Assembly: GCF_001969365.1 (NCBI RefSeq)
Contig: NZ_CP019312.1
Location: 2,232,001-2,296,000, forward strand
Direction: 5' to 3'
DNA: 64,000 nucleotides
From: Tateyamaria omphalii
GTDB lineage: Bacteria; Pseudomonadota; Alphaproteobacteria; Rhodobacterales; Rhodobacteraceae
Made by a program: the position numbers and the translations under genes. Below the pieces are notes generated by a model that saw only the letters and a program-made list of their open reading frames with translations, was not told the origin of the DNA and ran no database searches. This document shows positions 56,605 through 64,000 of the stretch, in pieces. Every line of letters begins with the position of its first letter. Position 1 is the first letter of the stretch.

Positions 56605-57836
56605 CCCGTCAGCACCCTGTCCGCTTTTTCAAAGAAATCCTCGGCCCCGAAATTCCCCGATTTCAGCGCCACCACCAGATCGGGACCGGCGCGCAGGGCC
56701 GGCACGCCGGGGTCGATCTCTGGCCCGATGTCGAGCGTATCAAGGCTCAAACCCTCAACCACGGCACCAGATGTTTCGCCGCCCGCCGTTATGATCCGCG
56801 TCGCCCCGCCATCACGGACGGTGCGGGCCACGGCGGCAAAGAAATCCTCAAGTGCCGATGCCGACGCTTCGCGCCCGAACCGGTCCTGCGCCTCCCGGAC
56901 CACATCCGGGTCAGCCGAGGAATAGAGCAGCGGCACACCATCATCCTGCGACAGGGCCCAGGCCGCAGCGTCCGAAGCGGTCAAACGCCCTTCGATCACG
57001 TCCTCTGCGACAACCTCCCGCGCCGGATGGCGCGCCGCATGACACGCCACCTGCGCCCGCGTCGCGATGGAGCACGAGCCCGACAGCGCCACGGCGCGAC
57101 CAGCCTGCCCTGTCCATGGCACGCCGCCCGGCGCGCAGCCGAAATTCGCTGGCAGGCCAAGTGCGGCACCCGATCCGCCGGTGATCAATGGCAACTCCGC
57201 AGCCGCCGCGCCGATGGCCCGCAAATCCGCATCCCGGATCGCATCGACGACGATGTGGCGCTTGCCTGCCGCGTGTTCGGCCTGCAACGCAGCGCGGAGC
57301 GCGTCGGCCCCGGCAAATACCGATGCGGCATCAACATGGCCCACGTCATGCTTTGACTGCAAGGCCAGCCAGCGGCGCAGGTCGGGGTCCGTCATCGGAG
57401 TAAGTGGATGGTTCTGCATCCCGCTTTCGCTGAGCAGCACATCGTTTACGAACAAATGGCCTTGATAAACCGACCGCCCCGTGCCGGGAAACGCCGGGCA
57501 GACGATCACCTGATAGGCATCCAGCGCCTCGGCCAGCGCATCCGCCACAGGGCCGATATTGCCTCGCGGCGTCGAATCGAAGGTCGAGCAATACTTGAAA
57601 AAGAACTGCGTACATCCCTGCGCCTTGAGCCACTCCAAAGCCTCCAGCGACTTCGCCACGGCCGCACCCGGATCAATCGACCGGGACTTGAGCGCGACCA
57701 CACCTGCCTGCACCGACGGATCCGCATCGGCCACAGGCACGCCGGTGTACTGCGTCACCCGCATCCCTTCCTTGGCGAGCGTGTTGGCCAGGTCACTCGA
57801 CCCGGTGAAATCATCCCCGATACAACCAAGTTTCAA
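56601..57836 (-). CDS. otnK: 3-oxo-tetronate kinase OtnK (four-carbon acid sugar kinase family)
   Basis: A 411-residue kinase of the DUF1537 family. The N-terminal substrate domain opens LGCIGDDFTGSSDLANTL and contains FFKYCSTFDSTPRGNIGPV; the C-terminal nucleotide-binding domain includes TAGGETSGAVVEGL. It phosphorylates 3-oxo-tetronate for OtnC. The TTG at 57836 was chosen because GGGAGAG precedes it at a normal distance; upstream in-frame codons show no family similarity. The usual dehydrogenase (LtnD) and isomerase (OtnI) genes are absent here, so they must be elsewhere or unnecessary. Confidence 0.88.
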   Translation of the reverse strand: MKLGCIGDDFTGSSDLANTLAKEGMRVTQYTGVPVADADPSVQAGVVALKSRSIDPGAAVAKSLEALEWLKAQGCTQFFFKYCSTFDSTPRGNIGPVADALAEALDAYQVIVCPAFPGTGRSVYQGHLFVNDVLLSESGMQNHPLTPMTDPDLRRWLALQSKHDVGHVDAASVFAGADALRAALQAEHAAGKRHIVVDAIRDADLRAIGAAAAELPLITGGSGAALGLPANFGCAPGGVPWTGQAGRAVALSGSCSIATRAQVACHAARHPAREVVAEDVIEGRLTASDAAAWALSQDDGVPLLYSSADPDVVREAQDRFGREASASALEDFFAAVARTVRDGGATRIITAGGETSGAVVEGLSLDTLDIGPEIDPGVPALRAGPDLVVALKSGNFGAEDFFEKADRVLTG

Positions 57837-58043
57837 CGCCGCTCTCCCTGTCTGTGCGCGCACCAAAGCACCCCCGCGCCGGGATTGGCAAGCAATGCAG
57901 CAAATGCCCATGAAATTTCGACATTTGCAGGGCTGTTACAGGCTTGAAACAATGACAGTTCCGCGACGGCGCACCCTCTTGCGAACCCGTGCGCGCGCCC
58001 TGTAGGTTCGCGCAAACATCGACAAGCCTGAAAGGGGCGCGCC

Positions 58044-59171
58044 TTGGCCTTCACTCCAGCGATCACCGGCACGGGCGTGTTTACGCCGGACCAATCCATT
58101 TCCAACGCCGAACTGGTCGAGGCGTTCAACGCCTATGCCGACCTCTACAATGCCGAACATGCCGACGCGATTGCAGCGGGCGAGGTTGAAGCCAAGGAGC
58201 ATTCGTCAGAAGACTTCATCGTCAAAGCCTCCGGCATCGAGAGCCGCTTTGTCATGGACAAGTCCGGCATCCTCGACCCCACGATAATGCACCCGCTGCT
58301 GCGGCAACGCAGCGATGATGAGCCCTCGATCATGGCAGAAATGGCTTTGGAGGCCGCGAACAAGGCGCTGGCCCAAGCGGGCAAGACGGCAGCGGATGTC
58401 GACGCGGTGATCTGCGCGGCCTCGAACCTCGAACGCGCCTACCCTGCCGTGGCCATCGAAATTCAGGAACTCTTGGGCATCGAAGGCTTCGCCTTTGACA
58501 TGAACGTCGCCTGCTCGTCCGCCACGTTCGGCATCCAGGCGGCGGCGGACATGGTCCGCTCGGGCTCGATCCGCTCGGCCCTCGTGGTTAACCCGGAAAT
58601 CTGCTCCGCCCACCTCGAATGGCGCGACCGGGACTGCCACTTTATCTTTGGCGACGTAGCGACGGCCACCCTGATCGAACGCGCCGAGGACGCCAAGGGC
58701 GCGTATTTCGAAATCAAGTCGACCCGCTGCGGCACCGCCTTTTCCAACAACATCCGCAACAACAACGGCTATCTGCGCCGGTCCCGGCCCGACGGGCTGG
58801 CCGACAGGCGCGATATGCAGTTCATGCAGAACGGCCGCAAGGTGTTCAAGGAAGTGCTGCCCATGGTCAGCAAGCATATCGCCGATCACATGGGCGACGA
58901 AGGGGTCGAGGCGACGGACCTGAAGCGCCTCTGGCTGCACCAGGCCAACAAGACCATGAACGACTTTATCGGGAAAAAGGTGCTGGGCCGCACGCCAGAA
59001 CCGGGCGAACAGCCCAATATTCTACAGGACTATGCCAACACCTCGTCTGCCGGGTCGATCATCGCCTTTTCGAAGTATTCCAACGATCTGGGCGACGGGG
59101 ACAAGGGGATCATCTGTTCCTTCGGGGCAGGCTATTCCGTGGGCTCGGTGTTGGTCGAACGCCACAGCTAG
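58044..59171 (+). CDS. 3-oxoacyl-ACP synthase III-like enzyme (FabH superfamily)
   Basis: A 375-residue thiolase-fold condensing enzyme. The nucleophile Cys is in NVACSSATFG, the catalytic His in WLHQANKTM, and the Asn in YANTSSAGS. It is longer than housekeeping FabH (about 320) owing to an N-terminal insert around residues 20-65. The TTG start has AAAGGGG upstream. It stands alone, away from other fatty-acid genes, so it may load a special starter unit or act in a secondary lipid pathway. Confidence 0.9.
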   Translation: MAFTPAITGTGVFTPDQSISNAELVEAFNAYADLYNAEHADAIAAGEVEAKEHSSEDFIVKASGIESRFVMDKSGILDPTIMHPLLRQRSDDEPSIMAEMALEAANKALAQAGKTAADVDAVICAASNLERAYPAVAIEIQELLGIEGFAFDMNVACSSATFGIQAAADMVRSGSIRSALVVNPEICSAHLEWRDRDCHFIFGDVATATLIERAEDAKGAYFEIKSTRCGTAFSNNIRNNNGYLRRSRPDGLADRRDMQFMQNGRKVFKEVLPMVSKHIADHMGDEGVEATDLKRLWLHQANKTMNDFIGKKVLGRTPEPGEQPNILQDYANTSSAGSIIAFSKYSNDLGDGDKGIICSFGAGYSVGSVLVERHS

Positions 59172-59189
59172 CCGCGTCCGCCCGCACGC

Positions 59190-59324
59190 CACTTGCCTGC
59201 CGCTGACCTGCGGCATATGTGACGGTCAGCACATGGCACTTGCCTGCTGCAACGGAGATTTTATGCGAGAGCCCCGGGCATAAGCCCGTTCCCGGCATCA
59301 AAGCCGCGGGAACATGTCACAACA
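59190..59324 (+). ncRNA. Candidate structured leader or small RNA upstream of yjhX
   Basis: This stretch holds several potential stems: TGCCGC/GCGGCA competing with GCTGACC/GGTCAGC at 59198-59230, CGGGC-ATAA-GCCCG around 59274-59287, and GTTCCCG/CGGGAAC at 59288-59312. An 11-base direct repeat CACTTGCCTGC occurs at 59190 and 59237. A six-codon frame MREPRA with a GGAG ribosome site begins near 59263. A perfect terminator follows, then yjhX. This is the layout of an attenuated leader or an independent small RNA; no known RNA family was recognised. Confidence 0.4.
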
Positions 59325-59358
59325 GGATCACTCACGCGACGGCTGAGTGATCCCTTTT
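59325..59358 (+). terminator. Strong intrinsic terminator before yjhX
   Basis: GGATCACTCA and TGAGTGATCC pair perfectly over ten bases around a nine-base loop, followed directly by CTTTTTG. It can end transcription from the FabH-like gene or from the structured leader in front of it. Confidence 0.9.
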
Positions 59359-59387
59359 TGTTGTTCTCAAGACATCAAGGCACTCCG

Positions 59388-59645
59388 TTGAATATCTCGA
59401 AACACGAACAGCGTGTTTTGCACGAACTCGCCCTGGGTGGAGCCATCCACTACGACCGCGGCGAGAACGGCAAGATACGTGATATCACCTGTTACACCCG
59501 CAATGGCCACGTCCTGATCGACTGCACGATGGCCGTCTTTCTGCGCCTCAAGAAACGGCGCTTCATCCGATCGGTGAACGGGCGCCCCTACCGGGCGTCG
59601 CACGCAGGCATCAAGGCTGTGCGCGCGCAATTGAACCAGCGATGA
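59388..59645 (+). CDS. yjhX: YjhX family putative toxin
   Basis: From the TTG at 59388 (AAGG eight bases before) the protein is 85 residues, the same length as E. coli YjhX. It shares the family layout: NISKHEQRVLHELALGG at the start, ITCYTRNGHVLIDCTMAVF in the middle and RFIRSVNGRPYR near the end. YjhX is annotated as a toxin in E. coli on limited evidence. No partner antitoxin gene is beside it, so its role as a toxin here is uncertain. Confidence 0.88.
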   Translation: MNISKHEQRVLHELALGGAIHYDRGENGKIRDITCYTRNGHVLIDCTMAVFLRLKKRRFIRSVNGRPYRASHAGIKAVRAQLNQR

Positions 59646-59670
59646 AGCGCGATATAGAAAGGATAGAATT

Positions 59671-60210
59671 ATGGAATTCACAACAAACCCCTCTGGCCAG
59701 AGCGCCAAAATCATCGCGCTGTTTTCAGAAACCTTCGCCGCGTCCGAGGGCGCGGCGGAGGGGGCGTTGATCGGCAAGCTGGTGTCGGACATGTACGCCA
59801 CGTTGGACAACAGCGACAAGCAGGTCGTCTGCGCGTGGGGTGATGCGGCGCTGATCGGGTCCATCATCTTCACCCGCATGACCTATGCCCACGATGACCG
59901 CACCGTGTTTATCCTGTCTCCTGTTGCCGTCGCACCAGATCATCAGGGCAAGGGCATTGGCCAAACGCTGTTGCGCCACGGCCTGGATGTGCTGCGGGCC
60001 GCACATGTTGACGTGGTCCTGACCTACGGCGATCCAAACTACTACGGCAAGGTCGGGTTCCGTCAGATCACCGAAGACACGGCGGCGGCGCCCGTGCCGC
60101 TGTCATATCCGCACGGATGGTTGGGCCAGTCCCTGACGGACGCCCCGCTTGATCCGCTTGTCGGACCATCCCGATGCGTCCCGGCACTGAGCGATCCGGC
60201 CTATTGGTAA
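59671..60210 (+). CDS. GNAT family N-acetyltransferase
   Basis: A 179-residue acetyltransferase. The acetyl-CoA motif A is clear (VAPDHQGKGIGQTLLRHG), preceded by the beta-strand FILSPVAV and followed by VVLTYGDPNYYGKVGF, the pattern of the YhbS/COG3153 subgroup. AAAGGA precedes the ATG. It follows yjhX by about 25 bases and may share its transcript. The acetyl acceptor is unknown. Confidence 0.88.
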   Translation: MEFTTNPSGQSAKIIALFSETFAASEGAAEGALIGKLVSDMYATLDNSDKQVVCAWGDAALIGSIIFTRMTYAHDDRTVFILSPVAVAPDHQGKGIGQTLLRHGLDVLRAAHVDVVLTYGDPNYYGKVGFRQITEDTAAAPVPLSYPHGWLGQSLTDAPLDPLVGPSRCVPALSDPAYW

Positions 60211-60225
60211 GAGGCTACAGAACAC

Positions 60226-60251
60226 CGCAGATCCCGGGGACGGGGTCTGCG
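60226..60251. terminator. Hairpin between convergent GNAT and arsH genes
   Basis: CGCAGATCCC pairs with GGGGTCTGCG (one G-T wobble) around a six-base loop in the 42-base gap between the two stops. A terminator for either side is likely, though there is no long T-run. Confidence 0.55.
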
Positions 60252-60252
60252 C

Positions 60253-60966
60253 CTAGACCTTCTTCAGCGACACCCGCTTGTGCACCTCATCCACGCTTTC
60301 CACACGTTCTGAATAGCGGTCAACCAGGTAGTCCTTGCGCCCGCGCACCATCCACGTGAACTTCACCAGCTCTTCCATCACGTCCACGACACGACGGTAG
60401 AACGGGCCTTCGGGCAGTCGCCCGTCCTGAAACTCCAGCCACGCCTTGGCGATGCTGGACTGGTTCGGGATGGTGACCATGCGCATCCAGCGGCCCAGGA
60501 TGCGCATCTGGTTGACAGCATTGAAACTTTGCGATCCGCCCGACACCTGCATGACCGCAAGCGTCTTGCCCTGCGTGGGGCGAATGCCGCCTGTCAGGGA
60601 CAGCGGCAGCCAGTCGATCTGTGTCTTCATCAGGCCGGTCATGGCACCGTGGCGTTCGGGGCTGGACCAGACCATGCCCTCGGACCAGGTGGCCAGTTCG
60701 CGCAGCTCGACCACTTTGGGATGATCGGGATCCGCATCGTCCACAAGGGGCAAGCCCGACGGATCAAACATCCGCGTCTCGCAGCCCAGATGGCGCAGGA
60801 TGCGCGCGCTTTCTTCGGCGGCGCGGCGCGAGTAGCTGGCCTCGCGGAGCGAGCCATACAGCAGCAAGATGCGCGGCGGATGGCCGGGATCGTCCGGCGC
60901 TTTCAGCGCGTCCACATCAATGTGCGGCAGCGCTTCGATGACAAGAGCCGGCAGATCCTCAGCCAC
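60253..60966 (-). CDS. arsH: NADPH-dependent flavin reductase ArsH
   Basis: A 237-residue flavodoxin-fold protein. The phosphate-binding [39 protein letters not shown] and the [19 protein letters not shown] segment are diagnostic of ArsH, which oxidises trivalent organoarsenicals and can reduce quinones or metals with FMN and NADPH. The GTG start overlaps the stop of the upstream small gene by eight bases, so the two are translationally coupled. No arsR, arsB or arsC lies nearby. Confidence 0.92.
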   Translation of the reverse strand: MAEDLPALVIEALPHIDVDALKAPDDPGHPPRILLLYGSLREASYSRRAAEESARILRHLGCETRMFDPSGLPLVDDADPDHPKVVELRELATWSEGMVWSSPERHGAMTGLMKTQIDWLPLSLTGGIRPTQGKTLAVMQVSGGSQSFNAVNQMRILGRWMRMVTIPNQSSIAKAWLEFQDGRLPEGPFYRRVVDVMEELVKFTWMVRGRKDYLVDRYSERVESVDEVHKRVSLKKV

Positions 60967-61414
60967 TTTCGTCCTCCAGATGCAGTTTCATGTCGATCAG
61001 AACCTGCTGCAGAAGCGTCGTTTCCTTCAAGAGGCGTTTCGCCTCGTTCACCGTGATCACGCCGTCCTCGATAGATTGCTGATACTCGGTCATCAGCATC
61101 GCAAAGCGCTGGCTCAGGGCGATCACATCCGAATTGACGCCCCCCGACCGCTCCGTGTTCGGGCGGCGGTCATCATGGCTCAGGCTAATGCCCTGCAATT
61201 CGGCCAGCGCACCAGTGACATGCGGGTAGCTTGCCGCCTCTTCCAGCGCGATCACGGCATCGACGGGCATGAAGCGGTCGGCATGTTCAGGATTGTCGGA
61301 ATAGTAGCGCCCGAGGGTCGCCTTGGATTTGCCGGTCAGCGCGCAGGCCGGTTCAATGCCCACATCCTTGACCAACGCCTCGGTGTGTTTCTTCAGGTAA
61401 CTGCCAACGCTCAT
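60959..61414 (-). CDS. Putative small DNA-binding protein coupled to arsH, unknown family
   Basis: A 151-residue protein with an N-terminal part ([33 protein letters not shown]) that reads like a helix-turn-helix of the phage CII kind, and a helical C-terminal half ([30 protein letters not shown]) suited to oligomerisation. The ATG at 61414 has GGGATGG upstream; the frame is open further up but without a start site. It overlaps arsH, which suggests regulation of or cooperation with it. The assignment is structural guesswork. Confidence 0.6.
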   Translation of the reverse strand: MSVGSYLKKHTEALVKDVGIEPACALTGKSKATLGRYYSDNPEHADRFMPVDAVIALEEAASYPHVTGALAELQGISLSHDDRRPNTERSGGVNSDVIALSQRFAMLMTEYQQSIEDGVITVNEAKRLLKETTLLQQVLIDMKLHLEDESG

Positions 61415-61848
61415 GCACCCATCCCCAACGTCTTGCGGCACAATGTCCCCTAAGTGCGGGGAAACAGGCCGATCTTTTCCCATTAATCCCCTAGCCCGCA
61501 AATGTCATTTTTAAAAGCGTCCCTACGGTTTTCGGGACGTAACAAGTGCCCGGGTCCCCAAGCCCGGGTCCGGGTGGGGTCCGCTGCATCCTCTGTCCCA
61601 TGGGGGCGACAGGCCGGGTGACCGGCAGCAGGGGCGGCGGATCCGTCGGAGGTTTTGAGTATCGGGGCAGGCACCATCCCCAGAAACGGACACCCCTGTG
61701 TGTCCATCGCCTGCCCTTCGTTCACCAGGTGCCGAAAGCGGTGCAGAGGGGGACACGCGACGCTGGCGACAAGACCATGCGCGCGCCCCCTCGCACCCAC
61801 CCGGCGTGCCCTCTTGCCCCATGTTCCAACGCGTTCTAATCACGCGCC
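61415..61848. other. 434-base divergent region between the arsH operon and tdk
   Basis: No open frame here has a ribosome site or recognisable protein. The region holds a possible minus-strand hairpin (CGTCCC/GGGACG at 61519-61539), the direct repeat GCCCGGGTCC at 61548 and 61562, and an AT-rich stretch (61495-61517) that may carry the promoter for the arsH unit. The tdk promoter should lie towards the right end. Confidence 0.4.
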
Positions 61849-62430
61849 ATGGCCAAGCTCTACTTTCACTACTCCACCATGAACGCCGGCAAATCGACCG
61901 TGCTTTTGCAAGCCGCGCACAACTACCGCGAACGCGGCATGGAACCGTACCTGCTGACCGCATCCTTTGACGACCGGGCGGGCCAGGGGCGCATCGCCTC
62001 GCGCATCGGCATCGGCGCAGAGGCCGACACCTTCACCACGCAAGAGGACCTTTTCGCCAAAGTGACGACGCGGCAGGGCGCAGGCCCGATTGTCTGCGTC
62101 TTCGTGGACGAGGCGCAATTTCTCACCGAAGATCAGGTCTGGCAACTCGCCCGCGTCGTGGATGACCTGCACGTGCCGGTCATGTCCTACGGCCTGCGGG
62201 TCGATTTCCGGGGCAAACTGTTTCCAGGCTCAGCCGCCCTGCTCGCGCTCGCGGACGAGATGCGCGAAGTGCGCACCATCTGCCATTGCGGGCGCAAGGC
62301 GACCATGGTGATCCGGCAGGATGCGCACGGCAACGTCATAACCGACGGCGCGCAGGTACAAATCGGGGGCAACGAAACCTATGTCTCGCTCTGCCGCCAG
62401 CATTGGCGGGCCGCCGTGGGCGACCTTTAG
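61849..62430 (+). CDS. tdk: Thymidine kinase
   Basis: A 193-residue type II thymidine kinase that makes dTMP from salvaged thymidine. The P-loop is STMNAGKST (residues 9-17), the Walker B-type site FVDEAQFL holds the catalytic glutamate, and zinc cysteines occur as CHCGRKA and, near the end, SLCRQH. Length is standard. Its stop overlaps that of the convergent aminotransferase. Confidence 0.95.
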   Translation: MAKLYFHYSTMNAGKSTVLLQAAHNYRERGMEPYLLTASFDDRAGQGRIASRIGIGAEADTFTTQEDLFAKVTTRQGAGPIVCVFVDEAQFLTEDQVWQLARVVDDLHVPVMSYGLRVDFRGKLFPGSAALLALADEMREVRTICHCGRKATMVIRQDAHGNVITDGAQVQIGGNETYVSLCRQHWRAAVGDL

Positions 62431-63746
62431 GGCAGCACTGCGCGCACCGCCGCATCCAACCGGTCCACCAGCAGCCCCACGTCGCTGTCGTCCAGAATGA
62501 AGGGGGGCGCCAGCAGCACGTGATCGCCACGCGTCCCGTCCATGCTGCCGCCCATCGGGTAACAGATCAAACCCTGCGCAAACGCCGCCGCCTTCAGCCG
62601 CGCGTGCACCTTGTCCGACGGATCAAACGGCGCCTTGGTCTCTCTGTCCTGCACCAGTTCGATGGCACGAAACAGCCCCACGCCGCGGATATCCCCCACA
62701 TGTGGGTGCTGCCCAAACCGTTCGGTCAAAGCGTCATGCAGCGCGTCGCCCAGCGGCGTCACCCGCCCCAGCACATCGTCATCCAGCAACCGCTCAACCA
62801 CGGCCAGCGCCGCGGCACAGGCCACCGGATGGCCCAGATAGGTGTGCCCATGCTGGAAAAAGCCCGACCCGTCGCGGATGGTGTCGTGAATCCGCGCGCT
62901 GCACAGCATCGCGCCCACCGGCTGATACCCGGCCCCGAGCCCCTTGGCGATGGCGCAGATATCAGGCGACACGCCGTGTTGCTCTGATGCAAACAGCGTG
63001 CCCGTCCGCCCCATACCGCACATCACTTCGTCAAAGATCAGCAGGATACCGTATTGATCACACAGCGCCCGCACGCGCGCAAAATACTTTCCGACCGCCG
63101 GAACAGCGCCAAGGGTCGCACCGACCACAGGTTCCGCAACAAAGGCCATGACCGTTTCGGGGCCCTGCGCCTCGATCTCCGCCTCCAGTTCGGCGATCAG
63201 CCGGTCCACATACTGCGCCTCTGTCTCGCCCTCTGCCTGCCCGCGATAGGCATAGCAGGGCGACACATGGCTGACCTTCATCAGCAGCGGATCAAAGGGC
63301 GCGCGCCGTGCGGCATTCCCGCCGGTGGCCAACGCCCCCAGCGTGTTGCCGTGATAGCTTTGCCGTCGGGCGATCACATGCGACCGCTCGGGCTGCCCGA
63401 CCTCGATGGAATACTGGCGGGCCAGCTTCAGCGCAGCCTCCACCGCCTCCGAACCGCCGGATACGAAGTACACGCGGTCCAACCCCTCGGGCGCAGCGGC
63501 CACTAACCTGTCCGCCAACGCCTCTGCCGGGGCAGACGTGAAATATCCTGTATGGGCAAAGGCCACCCGATCCAACTGCGCCTTGATCGCGGCGGTCACA
63601 TGCGCGTCCCCATGGCCCAGGCACGACACCGCCGCGTCCCCGCAATTGAGGTAGGATGCGCCAGCCGCATCAAACAGATACGCGCCGTCCCCGCGCGACA
63701 CCATGGGCGGCGGCGCCTTGGAGTGTCGGGGAAAAACGTGGCTCAT
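62427..63746 (-). CDS. Class III pyridoxal-phosphate aminotransferase
   Basis: A 439-residue class III (omega) aminotransferase. The cofactor site appears as LIFDEVMCGMGRTG and the lysine is in ICAIAKGLGAGYQPVGA; the phosphate-binding FVSGGSEAVEAALKLARQ precedes it. Close relatives act on omega-amino acids, polyamines or adenosyl-amino-oxononanoate-like acceptors; no precise substrate is indicated. The ATG at 63746 begins MSHVFPRH, a typical N-terminus; the frame extends upstream without similarity. Confidence 0.9.
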   Translation of the reverse strand: MSHVFPRHSKAPPPMVSRGDGAYLFDAAGASYLNCGDAAVSCLGHGDAHVTAAIKAQLDRVAFAHTGYFTSAPAEALADRLVAAAPEGLDRVYFVSGGSEAVEAALKLARQYSIEVGQPERSHVIARRQSYHGNTLGALATGGNAARRAPFDPLLMKVSHVSPCYAYRGQAEGETEAQYVDRLIAELEAEIEAQGPETVMAFVAEPVVGATLGAVPAVGKYFARVRALCDQYGILLIFDEVMCGMGRTGTLFASEQHGVSPDICAIAKGLGAGYQPVGAMLCSARIHDTIRDGSGFFQHGHTYLGHPVACAAALAVVERLLDDDVLGRVTPLGDALHDALTERFGQHPHVGDIRGVGLFRAIELVQDRETKAPFDPSDKVHARLKAAAFAQGLICYPMGGSMDGTRGDHVLLAPPFILDDSDVGLLVDRLDAAVRAVLP

Positions 63747-64000
63747 ATCCAAGGCTCCGAATCTGCCGCCCGCATGGCGCCCGCCCGTGTGGACAGTGCA
63801 CCGTACGGACCGCGCCCAATCTATGCGCACAGCATGTCCCCAAACGGGCTGTCTGAAAAGCCCAATACAGGCACGCATTCATCGGGTCCGCCTGCGTATC
63901 GAACGCTAAGACATTGTTTTATCTTGCTTTACGCCCATTCCAGCCCCCGTCCCAATCGGCGAGCCGATTATCGCAAAGGTTGACCTTACGGCTTCTTTCC
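63747..64000. other. Right-end region without a supported gene
   Basis: These 254 bases lie upstream of the aminotransferase and should contain its promoter. Open frames here have no start signal or family resemblance. A T-rich segment near 63912-63930 could be promoter DNA for the aminotransferase or for a gene beyond the window. Nothing else is visible. Confidence 0.35.

Noticed and set aside
61546..61839. Open frames of about 75-105 codons on both strands before tdk
   Set aside because: They overlap one another on both strands, are rich in Pro, Arg and Gly and lack ribosome sites.

Overview
The window is high-GC DNA with the gene content of a marine alphaproteobacterium of the Roseobacter group (Rhodobacterales). 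The signs are a urease ureEFG block, several ABC and TRAP uptake operons each with its own GntR, IclR or LacI regulator, a tamA-tamB pair, class III alcohol dehydrogenase, frequent TTG starts and short GC-rich intergenic hairpins. I cannot name the species from the sequence. No rRNA, tRNA, CRISPR array, insertion sequence or integrase is visible.

Layout. 0-6.1 kb: end of ureE, ureF, ureG, then the opposing iorB-iorA-type molybdenum dehydrogenase pair, two tiny membrane proteins and glutathione-dependent formaldehyde dehydrogenase. 6.6-11.5 kb: a decayed locus made of a secreted LysM/multi-PKD protein and a HAMP-type nucleotide cyclase, both carrying several stops and frameshifts. 11.5-20.9 kb: a DUF3307 membrane protein, an unusual ABC protein with a cyclic-nucleotide-binding C-terminus, then tamA and a tamB split by one frameshift. 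20.9-27.6 kb: GntR plus AbrB-type membrane protein, and a TetR gene facing an RND efflux adaptor/pump pair across a clear operator. 27.7-35.7 kb: an oligopeptide/nickel-type ABC operon with two substrate-binding proteins, interrupted before its ATPase gene by a small secreted protein and by two tandem, homologous miniature genes on the opposite strand. 35.8-39.4 kb: MFS transporter, patatin lipase, lactonase-type metallo-hydrolase and a small monooxygenase.

39.5-42.3 kb is an operon of an isopropylmalate-dehydrogenase-like enzyme, a Gfo/Idh/MocA oxidoreductase and a GntR regulator. 42.3-48.2 kb is a TRAP operon ending in an IclR gene, facing a GMC oxidoreductase. 48.2-55.8 kb is a LacI-controlled sugar-type ABC operon with an internal GH63-like glycosidase, best read as uptake and intracellular hydrolysis of a glycosylglycerate-type or other alpha-glucoside solute. 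55.9-57.8 kb encodes otnC-otnK for a four-carbon acid sugar. 58-63.7 kb holds a FabH-like synthase, yjhX, a GNAT acetyltransferase, arsH with a putative small DNA-binding partner, tdk and a class III aminotransferase.

Most of the window is a catabolic and transport landscape. The least explained parts are the decayed cyclase/PKD locus next to its probable cyclic-nucleotide effector, the twin miniature genes inside the peptide-transport operon, the unusual domains added to the two sugar permeases, and two structured intergenic elements at 55.85 kb and 59.2 kb.
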